Shown: piece by piece, positions 44,309 to 57,600 of the stretch
How positions within the stretch are numbered: position 1 is the stretch's first letter
How the letters are laid out: each line of letters opens with the position of its first letter
Assembly (NCBI GenBank): GCA_000697665.1
Contig: KL197734.1
Location: 163,661-227,660, forward strand
Direction of reading: 5' to 3'
Source: Jaapia argillacea MUCL 33604
Taxonomy: Eukaryota; Basidiomycota; Agaricomycetes; Jaapiales; Jaapiaceae
Length of the DNA stretch: 64,000 bases
Notes under the pieces: model-generated
The model's input: the letters and a program-made list of their open reading frames with translations, nothing else
Database searches by the model: none
Told to the model about the DNA's origin: nothing
Position numbers and translations under genes: made by a program

Positions 44309-45507
44309 TGTGCTCAGACCTGTTCATTTTCCTTTGCATCATCCTACTGGTCCATGGTCTGAACACCCCATATTTTCATTATTTTGCCATTTGAAACACA
44401 TTCCACAAAACTCTAAGGAGATTTGTTCACCCTAAGAACAATCTTCTGAATTGTCATCTGGAGCCCACCGCAAGGGTTAGGCTTCCTGATTTCACTCGTT
44501 GAGAACCTTCTCACTTCATCTGGTGAAAACAGAGCCATTCACAGCACTCAACAACTTGTTTGATCCCCCATTTCCAGTCTCAGAAGAGACATTATCCATC
44601 TGATCACCCATTTCATCAGAATCCTCACTCTCACCATCACCCCAACCTACCCCATACTCAGAACCAGAGTCCACTCTGTCAGAAATGCACATGCATACTC
44701 AAAGTATCACAGACCTGCCTGTAAAAGGCTCTAAAAAGGCACCTCACACGTTCAGAGGAAGTTCTAGTTATGTGAATGATTTTATAGAGGAGTATGAGGC
44801 TCTATGTGTGCAGAATAGTGTAGCAGAAGGGTGAGAAAAGTGCACCACCATTTGGCAGTACTGCAATAGGCATGTTTGATCAGTCATAGAAGCTCTCACT
44901 AGTCATGCCACTCATAACTGGACTGCACTTTGCAAGGACATTCTTAAACTCTATGACTATGAGGAGCGAAACTTGAAATATAAGGAGAGAGACTTGCAGA
45001 AATTTTCCCGACCAGCTCGAAAAGAGTGTTTCATGCATACCAAAGGAGGTTCATCAGAATTGCTGGATGGTTGAAGCAGAAAGAATTGATCACTGAGACT
45101 ATCTACAACAAGTATTTTTGGAAAAGACTACCTTGAACCTGCAGGACATTCTACATCTATGTATCACCCAGGGTAGTAAAGGCAACAGAGTATGTTTTCG
45201 ATCCTGAGCAATTTGATGCCAATGACTCTGAAGCAGAGGAGGAAATCTCATTTGAAGAGTCAGACTCTTCTGGTTCTTCTGGTTATACATCCAACTCTAA
45301 AGATGATGACAAAGATATATATTACCACAACGATGGAAGGTACAACCAATAAAACCATGGACAAAAGTACAGGTAAGGACAGAGCGAGACAATGAGTGTA
45401 AAGACAGTAATAGCAAGGAAAGGCAGAGAGGGAAAGAGAGTGTGTGAGAGTGAGAGGAGGAAACTAGCGAAAAAGATCAGCAAAATTGCACCATTGAAAA
45501 AGAGATT

Positions 45508-45575
45508 ACTCAAACCTTTGAATGTCCATGAAACTTGAGATTACTCAAACCTTTGAATGTCCATGAAACTTGAGA
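45508..45575. repeat. Tandem duplication of a ~33-bp unit
   Basis: The unit GATTACTCAAACCTTTGAAT...CATGAAACTTGA occurs twice in direct succession inside the gag-distal part of the Ty3/gypsy element. The two copies look identical, so the duplication is recent. Confidence 0.85.
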
Positions 45576-48500
45576 TGAACTCACTATGAGGTTGAAGGTT
45601 TGATCCACAGGATGGGGGCAATGTCAATAGATGACCCAGCCTATCCTGCAATGTACTATCAAGCCCTAAAAATCGATGTAGACAGTGCAAAAGTGTTACA
45701 CTTACCTAGGCTTAGCACAGGAGCGTCACCACCCCTGATCACCAATGTGGGGCCAGTAACAGCGCCCTCTTGGTTCGTGCCTCATTCTACACCCCCAAGA
45801 CCCATGGGAGGTGAAATACAATGTTTTGCCCGTAATGAGAAAGGACATATGATGAACACATGCAGAACGCTAATTGAGGTACTCATGAAGGGACTTGTAT
45901 ACCAAGATGAAAATGGAAGGGTAGTTCTTGCAGATGGAAGGCAAGAATCTAATTGTTGCAATTGAGAGGAACATTCTGGTGGCGAATTTTGTGACCTGTG
46001 GAATGGAAACTACTCAGATACAGTCAGCATCAACAAATGTGGTAGAAATAGGACAAAGAGATGAGATGGAAGTGTATCCAGTGATACAAATAGAACAAAA
46101 GTCAGCAACTTGGAGACAAGAGGTGATGGATGGAGTTTACTTACCTCCAAGGCTGGAATGGGCATGAAGAATAGATAAGAAAGGGAAGGGGATGGAAATG
46201 GGAGCAGGTGCCCCCATTCCTCCATCAGCCCCTCCTGCAGTCACTCTTCCTACTCCTATCAATGTTTGTCCTGAGCCAGCGTGCGACTCTGAGGACTCAG
46301 ATGAGATTATGGAAGACAAATTACCTAGCTGAATTCCACTCTCACCTGTGATTCATCCCATACAGACAAACCTCACAAAACATCAACCAGAGCCTTGTAA
46401 GTCAACTATATCTGTGTCAGTGGAGGCTAGTGAAGTATTAAAGAAACTCTTGAATATGCCGTTGATGTTATCAGTCAGTGAGGTTTTAGGGTTGTCAAAG
46501 GAAGTAGCCAGGAAGCTTCAGGAGTCAATGCATGTTCAGAAGCCAGAAAGAGATGTTGAGGAAGCAAGAGTAACCTTTGTAGAGACCAGGGATAAAGCAG
46601 AACTGGTGAACTTGAGAGTAACGGTCCAGGGGAACGAGATCAATGCATTCATCGACTCTGGATCAATGCTCAATATAGTAAGTTACAACACGTGGGCTGA
46701 ATTCATCAAGCTCCCCATTGACTATTCCCGCCAACTCATCATGAACAACACCAATGGCGGTCAAGGCGAGCTTATTGGTCTCGTCTCAAACATCCCTCTG
46801 TCTATTGGTAGTCTAACTACCTTTGCTTTGCTTTATCCTTGGAGCTCTCAAGTTCCATTCCCGAAGTCAACACTTCCTCATCGAAAATTCACTGAAGTCA
46901 TCGTTCTCAACATTGGTGAAGTCCAAATTTTGCTCAAACTCAGAGGAAGGGACAGTAATGAGACCACAAGTATAAGTTGTCATTTGAGAGGGCATGAGGT
47001 TGTGTACATTTGTAAAGAGTGTGTGTAGGTACTTGAACATCGAAGGGTGGGAGTCAAAAAGGAGTGTGGGGTGGTCATCAACAAACAAAACTAAAAGTGT
47101 TGTTACAATCATAGACAGAAACATAGAAAAGGAGTGGGGTTATCATAAAGATCATAAACAGAAATAGAAAGAAAAAAGACAGAAGGTGAGAGAGATATAT
47201 GAAACATAAAGGAAAGCATGAGGGTGATAGAGCCAAGAACAATGACAATGAACAAAAAGGGAAAACATAAAGTTGTACAGGGAGTGGGGGTGTATGCAAA
47301 GCAAAGGAAAGCAAAGGCAAGGACAAAAACAAAAAGGGATAACGAAAAGGATTAAATGAGAATCTCACTAGCTGGTACCACACCAACTCCAACTGCACAC
47401 CAGTGGTGGAGTGAGGCTTGATAGACTGCAATGATCCTCTCGTGTTCGTGCTTCAGGTGAGTCACCTCAGCAGCCCAGAACTTTGAGAGTCCCCAGAATT
47501 CAGCCATGCAAGCAATAATGTGATTGAGCATGGGCACAAGCTTCAAGACATACTTGAGCTTGGGGGACTAGATTCATCTGAGGAGGAGCTGGAAGAGACA
47601 ACAATGAGATGAACTTGAACAGGAGCAGGACAAATGTTTTCTTTATTGTGTGATGAGGGAGGTCATTGAGTGCAGGTGCAAAGCTCGTAGATAGGCTTAT
47701 CAGGTGCTTTGAAGCGCACATAGGTGCTGTTGAGTCACTTGCAGAGCATGACCCAGTTATCCTGGCACCAGGGTCGACAGCAGGGTAACTGAAATGAAAT
47801 GTTCTTGGCAACCTGAGCAGGATGATTATTGGTCAGAAAATGAGTATAATGCAGATGATGAGGAGTTGTCCTCTGGATTCGAGCCCATGACTTCCAATGA
47901 GTCAGGAGAAGACTCAGCTGTCAGTATCTTTGCATTGGAGGTGAGGTCTCAGGAAGGGAGTTTTTACTCTGAATCAAACCGCATTTTGCATATGCAATAT
48001 TTGAGGGATCAAAAACCCACAAATATTGGAGCCATCAATTTGCTGCTGGAGATAGAATTTGGCTCTATGAGACAGCACCAGTTTCTGCAGTCACAGGATC
48101 ATTTATCATTGGAAATGACTTGATCAACAGAGGTTTTGAAGCTTGATGAACCTTGGGTAGGATCTCAGCTGAAGAAGGATGGGATACTCTGGGTAGCCAA
48201 ATGGGTTACCAATGAAGAGCGAGGATGCTCCCCATGTTTTGAAGGATTGGGTTCATTCAGAACACCAATCGATGATTTCCCAGCATATGATTGACAACCT
48301 GAATTCTATGGATGATGATTTAGCTGTCCAAGTTCTGGACCAATTACAGCAGCAAAATTCTACCTTTCTCATCACAGTTGCAAGTGAGAAGTGCAATGAG
48401 ATTACTCCCATGGTGGGAACAATGTATAAGCAAGTTGATAGGAAGATCAAACCAATACCTGGCATATATCCTGAAAATGCTAAGGTTAGGAGACAGATAC

Positions 48501-49024
48501 CAGAAGACCCACTTTTCTCCTTACCTCCTCTATCCCCCCATCCCCCTGAATTTACCCCTACCAAGAAGATGAGTTATGAGCAGATGGAAGAAATGGACCT
48601 TAATCCAGACGGACTCCTGTGGCCAGAAGAATTGAATCTCTTCTGTCACATCAGAGTTTTGAATGAGAGGGTCCTAGCATTTGAAGAGAGTCAGAGAGGA
48701 ACATTTAGGGAGGATTAATTCTCACCCTACATCATGCCCACTGTTCGCCACGTTCCTTGGGCTGACCCCAATATTCCTATACCACCTGGGATCAGAGACC
48801 AAGTAATCAAGATTTTGAAGGATAAAATAGGAGCAGGAGTATATGAACCCAGTCAATTGTCTTATTGCTTGCTGTCAGATCCAGACAGTGGTCGCATCTG
48901 AGTCCCCTCCTTTCTTCTTGCTTATCACTCACACATCCTCCTCCCTCCTTCATTCTTATCTCTATATCCCTCACCTCTACTCGCCCACCTCAGTCTGCTC
49001 ATTGTACCAATTCCTATTGCAATT

Positions 49025-49056
49025 TGTTTTTTGTTTTGTTTTGTTTTGTTTTGTTC
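49025..49056. repeat. (TTTTG)n microsatellite
   Basis: About five consecutive TTTTG units lie within a foreign-looking stretch inside the Ty3/gypsy reverse transcriptase region. Confidence 0.9.
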
Positions 49057-52000
49057 TTCTTTATGCACAATCATTAGCTGCAATTCACTCCAAGCTGTCC
49101 CTGTCTCAGAATGATCAGACCAAGAAGTGCTGCGAGGGGTATCTAGGGGATGGACTCTAAGAAATTCTGAAACTCTAGAATGCTCATACAAATGATACAG
49201 TGTGCTGGGGATACTCAGATCTTGTTTTACACTTCCTAGAGCCCTCAGTTGTCCCTGAAGTGAGGAAGGAGGACTGATTAGGGTGCAGTAGTGTTGCAGA
49301 ATTTATGGGAATGGTAAAGGGTGTCTGATCAGGGGAAAGACTACCTCAGGAACTGATGGGGAGAAGGTTGAATCAGTCTACCATCTTGAACTCTCAGGAT
49401 CAGCCCTCCAGCCCATCCAATCTGACTAATCTACATGGAAGATCTCCTGAAATCAATGCTCATAAGTTCCTACGCTTCTCTAGGATGAACCCACTAGCTC
49501 CAGCTCTTCAGCATAGGAAAGGGGGAGGATCTAGGATATTTATGGCAATTTTTGTTGATTTTTTATACTCTGCCAAGAGGAGAGAATTCTGCACCAAGTC
49601 AGTATCAGAATCATTTCCATCAAGTCAGCACAGGCAGAAGCACACATCCAGACATCTAGACATTGGGAGACTGAGCAATGATGTCATGAGCAGGCATAAG
49701 CATGGTTTGGTGAAAGGGAGGCTGTGTTGGTCCAGGAAGGTCTGGATAGTACAGCCACAGGGCTGTGTGAGGCTGTGGGAAGGCTCTGCAGGACCATACA
49801 GAAATCCACATGGACAGGCATAGCCCCCATCAAGAGACCATATGGACCAACAGAGAGGATTGGACATTGTAAAATATTCGCTTTTTCCAGTATTTAGAAT
49901 TTGTATTTAAGACAGCCCAAAGTGAAATTGAACAACTTTTTACCCTCTGAATTACAGCTTGAGAAAATCATTAGATGGAGCCAAGTCCAGTCCTAGCAGA
50001 CACTGATCAGTATTTGAGACTGAGAGTGACGAAGATAAGATTATCAAAAGTTGATCATTAGTTTCAAGGCACACAGCTACCAGAGGCTTTTTGTTCTCAG
50101 TGCTTCTCTTGAATATCCACTAACTCTAACATTCCCAATCAATGACAATCTGGAACGATTTGTTGGTGTTGGTTTGGTTTACCTACCCCCACTTTAAATC
50201 AATTGTCATTGTGTTGGTTCTGTGTTTTGAAGAAAAATGGCAAACTACAATTAGTTCATGATTGCCAGCCATTAAATGCAGTATCCATTTGCAACACCAA
50301 TTTACCACCCATCCTTGAAGACTTCATTGAGCCTTTCGCTGGCTGCCAATGTTACACAGTGTTTGATTTGTTTTGGGGCTATGATGCTTGACAGGTAGAT
50401 GTGGCCAGCTGCAACCTAACAGCATTCATGACACCTTTGGGTCTCATGAGATTGACATCCATGCCAATGGGATACACAAATGCAGTTGGGGAATTTCAAG
50501 CCTGCATGGCATTTCTCCTGCAAGACAAAATCCCAGAAAAATGCAATATTTTCATTGATGAACTACCCATCAAAGGACCCACCACATGCTATCCAAATGA
50601 TCAGGGAGAGCCAGAGACACTAAAGGAAAATTAGACAGTTTATTTGGGAGCATGCAGTAGATGTGCATTGAATTATGCACAGAGTTGGATTGATTGTTGG
50701 GCAGAAGTGTACCCCAGAAGGATGGCTCCCTGATGAGGGAAAGGTTGAGACGATTTTGAGTTGGCCTGAATTGAAGACAGTGAAAGATGTATGACTTTGC
50801 CCAATTGATTACTCTTGCAATCATCCTGTGATTCTGTCATTAGACTCCAGTCAGATAGGAGTTGGATTTATCCTGTCTCAAGAAGATGAACAAGGACATC
50901 ATCATCCAGCTTGCTATGGGTCATTACTGTTCAACAAGTGAGAATCCAGATAAGCCAGTCAAAACTGGAACTCTATGGATGCTTTCAAGCCTTTCGGCAT
51001 ATGCTTAACAACCCAGACCTACAGCTGGCTGCATCCATAAACTGCTGGATCCAAGGAATTCTCCTTTATGACTTTATGATGAAACACATTCCAGCAGATA
51101 AGCACTGTGTCCTGAGAAACTTCCCATGAGTGACACAGTCCCAGCATGCCTTATGGCAACTAGTTCACCAAAAGATCAGTACCTTGAGGACATTTGAGAG
51201 TTCCTAAAAATGTTAGCACTTCCTGAATTTTCATCACTACAAGTTTGGCGATGTTTCATGTGGCAAGTTCCCTATTTCTTCCTGAAAGGAGGAGCTGGGT
51301 TTAAGAAGCAGCAGCACCAGAGTCCACTGCACCATGTCAGCTCATGTCATGAATGTCAAATTCGAAGCTTCAAGAAAGTGGAAATTCCCATCACTATATC
51401 AGCACCAGCAACAATCTTCAGTAAGATTCACATTAACATCATGCACATGCTGACAAGTCGTGGTTACAATTGGATTGTGGCCAATGCAAATGAGCTTGCA
51501 TGTTTGTTCTGGGAGGAGATTTTCTGTCATTATAGAGTGATTGAAGAAGTTGTAACAGGTAATGGGACAGAGATCAAAGGGGTGTTTGAAATCCTGTTGA
51601 AGTGATACAAGATACCCCAGATCAGAATCTCCCCCTATAATTCTAAAGCAAACGGAGTTGTGGAACACAGCCATTTTATAATCAGGGAAGGAATAGTGAA
51701 ATTGTGTGATGGGAAGATCAAGAATTGGCCAGACAAAGTCCATTATACCTTCTTTGCAGATAAGATTATTGTCAGGTGATCAACGGTATTCAGTCCTTAT
51801 TATCAGCTGTTCGGCATTGATCCAGTCCTCCCATTTGACCTCAGTGAAGTGACCTTCATGGTCCAAGGGATCAGATCAGGTATATCCACCCCTGAACTAT
51901 TGGCACTGCATATCCACCAATTAGAAAAGAGGCCAGAAGACCTTCAACAAGTAGCAAACACTTTAGCCAAGACATGTTGCCATTCAGCTATTCAGTTTGA

Positions 52001-52615
52001 GAAGATCTTTAGTCACTGTCTTTCCAATCATATATTCAAACATGAGGATTTAGTTTTGCAGCTATGGATCGAAAGCATCAACCAAGGTACTTAGGACCTT
52101 ATGAGGTCATCAGACAAACCAGAGGAGGGTCTTATGTTTTGAGAGAACTTGATGGAACACTCATGAAACGAGGAGTTGCCAGGTTCCAACTCCTTCCTTA
52201 TGTCACACAAGACAAGGCAGAAATACACATTGTTGTTGAATTGATGGAGAAGCCAGATGAATCAGGAACCGATGATCAGAGCTTAACCAACAGTGAGGAG
52301 ACTTCGTCTGAATCAGGTGAAGGATCTGTGCACAACCTTTGAAATGTTTTACTCACTGAGCAGACCAAGCATTTCTCCCTTTCCTAGCCACTCCTATCAC
52401 CACAGCTTTCCACACTGCTCAGCTTCTGATAGATGCTACCCAGCATGACTTCATTCTTTGCTACACCTGCTCCAGACTCTGAGTTCACTAGCCTCAGTAG
52501 TGCAACTTGTGAGGTGCATGAATATCTTAAGGACCTACCTCAAGCTCCCAAGCTTCCCACACATTTTGCTCAGGCATACTTCATGGGAGAACTTTCATCA
52601 ACTACCATCTGTATA

Positions 52616-52902
52616 TGTTGGGAGCTGATTGACTGCGACCACATCTGTCCCCACAGGGGATTGAACTCAGGACCTTCTGGTGTGGCTGGAGATTAGGGTT
52701 AGGATTGGTCCATGGTGGATGTGGCTTGGAACTGCATAGTATTATGTAATTGTCGACTTGTTCTCTGCAGAGTTGGGCTTGTGTTCATCATCTCTGACAC
52801 AGCTCGACTCAGGTGTGTAGTATATTGGTTTTGTAATGAATATCATCTCTGACACAGCTCAACTCAGGTTTTCTGAGTGCTAGATTATTCCAGCGCTTCA
52901 CA
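52616..52902 (+). mobile_element. Ty1/copia-family solo LTR in the Ty3/gypsy element
   Basis: 287 bp from TGTTGGGAGC to GCGCTTCACA, flanked by GTATA (52611-52615) and GTATG (52903-52907), a 5-bp duplication with one difference. It has two internal CTCTGACACAGCTC units. Confidence 0.88.
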
Positions 52903-53738
52903 GTATGATGCAACAGTCTGAGTCTCTCAAGGCTCAATTGCTGATGACAACCCTTTGGTGAATCAGACAATGGGCAATGTATGTATTTGGGTATTTTATA
53001 AAGAGACAATAATTCTATGTAAGGACAAGCCAGTTGAGGGAGAAGAAGGTGAGCAATCAATTGATGAACAGAAGGAGGAAGAGCAGGTCTTAGACAAATT
53101 GCTATTCAATTCCTAATCATGACTTGACTCTGCCATACTCCCCACTGAATGGACCTCTCACACCAAATCACACCATCGTCCAACCCATGGAACCACATCC
53201 TGATGGCCCATGTACATACATTCCAGAACCTCCACCTACTGATGACCTTCCCCCTACCGAATTACCAGATGATTTTGTTGATCCACAAATGGTCTTGGGA
53301 GGCATTGGCGATGCACTCAACCGTCTGAATGACGATATCATGTCTCGTTTTGCTGGTAACACCTACCACAAGCCAAACATCCTACACTTATTCAATTATC
53401 TTCAACACCAAGTACTTCAACGTGTCAGCTACCTAATGCTCATCTATTCCATTGACCAAGATGCGAGCAAATTACATTCAGGCTTGATGGTCATTGGGAT
53501 GGATTGTACAAAAGGAGTGATCACACTCATGAACACAATATCTTGATGCTGTCCCAATAACCTCTACTACTTCACTCAGAGGGAAGCCAAGGCAGCTCTT
53601 TGGGATGAGAGGAACTACAGTGAGAACCAGAATCCTAGGGAACAGCATTCAGGTTGAGGGTCAGGTGGCAGGAGGAATCATTATAGGGAAGGGAAGTGGT
53701 CACAACGAGGACATTGCATTTCTAAAGTGAGGGGTGGA

Positions 53739-54674
53739 TGTCAGATGACCTACTGGTCCACAGTCTGAATGCCCCATATTTTCATTGTTTTCCATCATTT
53801 TGCCTTCCCCGCCCTCCAATCTTGTAATTGTCAATTCCTCTACTTTGGGTCAATCCTATATTTCACCATTATGCCAAGTTGTCATGCAATCAATGTCATC
53901 ACTATCATTGTTTCTGTTCCATTTATCTCACTTTTCCTCTTGTGGACAATCAAACATTGCTGCATCCCCCCCCCATTCTGCCTACAAGTCACTCAAATGA
54001 TTTGTCAGATGAGTTCAGTAAGTGGCTGACTCAGCCTGACTGCAATTGGGTGGAAAAGAGATGCATGAGAAGCAGATTACTCAGCCTGGATCATTGGAAT
54101 CTAGAAGCATGAGAACTGCCTTACTCAGCAGCCATTCTGAGGGGATGATTAAGTGAAGTGTGAGAATGGGATGAGTAATTGAGACTCTGATTGGCTAGAA
54201 ACAGGTGCTCTGTCAGGATTATTATGCTTATGTACAGTAGATTAGTCAGCATTTTGTAGCCTATATAAGGCAGGCTGAGTAGAGAGAAGAAATACAAGAA
54301 TTCCCACCCCAAAGTATTCCTCTCTAAAGGGATTCTCTTCACTTGAAAGTCTGTTTTGTGCCAGAAAAACCTAAGCTTGTAAGCCTGCATATTGTTGCAG
54401 CCATTGAGGTCCATCTGTCAGCATCAGGTTCTGTGAAGTATCAGATTTCTTTGACAGAAATCTGGAAAGTGGGATTTTACTGCTTTATAGTCTTTGTCAT
54501 CCTCCCTTTGTTTGTTGTTGTCCCTCCTATTTGTCTAAAATAATTGAGAGCTCTTCAACAGAAGGTCAGAGAATTGTCCTATCCCTCAAACAATAGATAT
54601 TTCACTGTTTGAAACACATTCTGCAAAACTCTAAAGAGATTTATTCACCCTAAGAACAATCTTCCGAATTGTCA
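53739..54674 (+). repeat. 3' LTR of the long Ty3/gypsy element
   Basis: It starts TGTCAGATGACC after a purine tract, has a CTATATAAGG promoter-like box at about 54261, and ends CCGAATTGTCA. Its first and last parts match the 5' remnant at 44336-44456. Confidence 0.75.
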
Positions 54675-54697
54675 ACACCTCACAGCAGGAGGACCTT

Positions 54698-57600
54698 ATT
54701 GGGAGCTGATCAACTGTGACCACATCTGTCCCCACAAGGGATTAAACTCAGGACCTCCTGGTATGGCTGAAGGTTGGGGTTAGGATTGGTCCATGGTAGA
54801 CATGGCTTGGAACTGTACAGTATCATGTAATCATTGACTTGTTCTCTGCAGAGTTGGGCTTGTGTTCATCATCTCTGACATGGCTCAACTCAAAATTTGA
54901 CCTATCTCTCCCCTGCTCTCCTGTCACTTTTTTCACCCCATCCTTCACCCTGCAAACCTTCCCAGCGCTCTCAGAATCGAACTATGGCCTCTGGAGCGAG
55001 AATATGAAGGTCCTTTTGAAGATCAAAGGGTTGTGGGGTCTTGTCTGGGGTATGCTTCCTTGTCCTATTCCTGCTGTTGAGGGGAAGCCTAGTGGGGATG
55101 AGAAGGAGTTGTTGAGAGCTTGGAAGGTGAAGGAGGAAGAGGTGACTGGGTTATTGTGGTTGGCTTTGGAGGATGGGCAGAAGAGGAGGATGATGCTGTT
55201 GAGTTTTGGAAGGCTTTGCAGGCTGTACATCTTAACCAATGTCCTGGTATGCATTTCAATGTTATGAACACCTTTGTCAGCATCAGGAAACTCCCCAACA
55301 AGTCCCCTGCCTCTCTCATGGCTTGAGTGGACAAGGGGATGCAGGATCTCGGAGCCCTGCGCCCTTCAGACTACACCATCAAAGAACTCAACACTGAACT
55401 CCATTCCATGGCCCTCATTTGTGCCCTGCCAGCAGAATGCAACACCCCTGTCTTCCCCCTTCTTCTACTCTCTGATCTTGATTTGAAGAAGCTCCAGGCT
55501 GCTTTTCAGAGTGAGGAGACCCAACACCAGTCCCACTCCATCGATTCTACCACCTCCCTTGATCCTAGAGCCTCTAACACCCCCCATATCACTCAAAAAC
55601 CCACCACTTCAATGTCTGATTCACACTGCACCTTTTGTGATGGATTTGGTCATTTGCAGTCAGTTTGCTTCAAGAAGGAGGATGTGTCGAAGCTGGTGAA
55701 GGGGTAGACTGGTGAAGGGGTAGGCCTCTGAGAGGCATAAGTAAGAAGGGTCATAGAGGTGCCAGAGAAGGTGCCAGAGTGATGGAGGCTACTGGACAAC
55801 AAGGGGAGGTCACTCACTCTGCTGGAAACACAAGTGCTTTCAATTCCACATCCAATCGCTCCACCCAGATTCGCTCTTCCACATCACACAGGCGCCTGTT
55901 CACACATGATGCCACACTGCCATTGGTTTGTTGGCTACTCCGCCCACATTGTACCTATCCGCCTAGCCAACAATGCAATTATTCAGTTGGTGGGATTGGG
56001 GTCTGTTGAGTTTCAGCTGGTTGTGGATGGGGAGAAAATGCACCCTGGTATATTTCACAATGTCCTTCTTTGGTCTATCACCTCTCTCATGTGCAAGGAT
56101 ATCGCTGTGAGATTGAATGAACCACCACCAGCTTTCATCGTAATGGATTGCTCATATTCACTGCTTTCATTGACAATTGAAACACCGGCTACATAAACGG
56201 TCATACTATCATTCCATTGCCTCAGCAGGCCAACAGAGTCTCTACATGTGACTTAGACATCACCCTTTGGCACCACTAATGTTCCCACTTGAACCATAAC
56301 GACGTACACCAAATGATATCTCAAAACTTGCCACTGGTATTACCATCACCTCCAACTCACGTCCAGACCCCATCTGTAAACCCTGCATCGCTGGGAAACA
56401 GCATTGCCACAACATCCCCAAAACTGCAACTCATTGATCCAAAACTCTTGCCCTAGTTCACACTGATCTCAAAGGACCCATGCCAGTTGCAACACCGGAA
56501 GGCTATTGATATTGGGTTACTTTCATTGACAATGCTGGCTGATTCTGGGCTGTTTCCTTCTTGATAAAAAGATGAGTGACACTTTGGCAGCCTTCAAGAT
56601 CTACAAGGCTTATGCTGAGAAGGCCATGGGGAAGAAGATTGAGGCAACGTGAGATGATAAGGGTGGGGAGTACATGGGGAAGGAGTTTGATGAGTATTGC
56701 ACAGAGAATGGGATTTGGAGGCAGCATACTGAGCCTGATGAGCTGCATCAGAATGGAGTGGTGGAGAAGGCTAACCAGGACATTGCAGACGATGCCACCA
56801 CCATACTTAAGGAGGCAAAATTACCCCCATTGTTCTGGGCCATTGCTGTCTCCACCTTCATTCATACTCAAAACTGCACCCCCACCTCTGCTTTACTCAA
56901 TTCAACTCCCCACCTGCAATGGAAGAAGAAGATCCCTGATATCTCCTACTTTTGAGTTTTTGGCTGCCTGGCCTGCATCCTCATCCACAAACAGCATCTC
57001 AAAGCACTCCAATCCCACATGTGCAAGTGCATCTTTGTTGAATATGTCGAAGGGACCAAAGCCTGGCACTTCTGGGATCCAGTCACCTAGACTTTGATGA
57101 GAGGTGCTTTCCAGGTAACTCCAAATCAATTAATGTCTTTGGAGTTCCCACCTCTGAGGTCTCAGTCCCTAGTGACAAGCCTGACATGGTTGAGCTGCCA
57201 GATCACAGGGGTGACAATGATGGTGTTGATCAGGCACCTCCACCTCCAAATTTCAATGATCCAGCTCCAGCCCCTCCTGCTCCTCCTCACGCTCCATCAC
57301 CTCCTCCACCTCCTCCTCATACTCCCTCACCTCCACCAACTCCTCCACCATGAAATCCTCCACCAGCACCAGCTCCTCAGTGGTTCCTCAGAACAAATCA
57401 ACCTCAGCAAGGTTCCCTGAATGAAACTGCCATAAGGAAAGCCAACATCTGTCCTCAGCGCCATGCCGCTCCTATTCTTGCTCCAGTCCAACCTGCACCC
57501 ATTCCTCCTGCTCCAACTCCTCCTCATTCCCCCTCACCCACTTCAGCTCCACAACATCTTGATCCTTTGATTGAGGAAAGTGAAGATGAGTTGCCGTTGC

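Larger units (their letters stand above)
44336..54674 (+). mobile_element. Long decayed Ty3/gypsy element
   Basis: A 5' LTR remnant (about 44336-44456) matches the beginning and end of the 936-bp LTR at 53739-54674, and TGGAGCCC directly after it could be the primer site. Recognisable parts in order are a gag-like region (about 44700-45530), an aspartic protease region (about 46600-46830), reverse transcriptase (about 48720-50800), and integrase with a C-terminal SH3-like part (about 51300-52250). Short frames follow, then a purine-rich tract before 53739. The coding region is heavily broken, with well over a dozen interruptions, and some stretches (about 47030-47730 and 48880-50170) look like inserted foreign sequence. 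A copia solo LTR sits at 52616-52902. It looks old. Confidence 0.8.

Noticed and set aside
47078-47431. 117-codon hydrophobic minus-strand frame
   Set aside because: It lies antisense within an A/G-rich stretch of the Ty3/gypsy element; the hydrophobic look comes from the T/C-rich strand.
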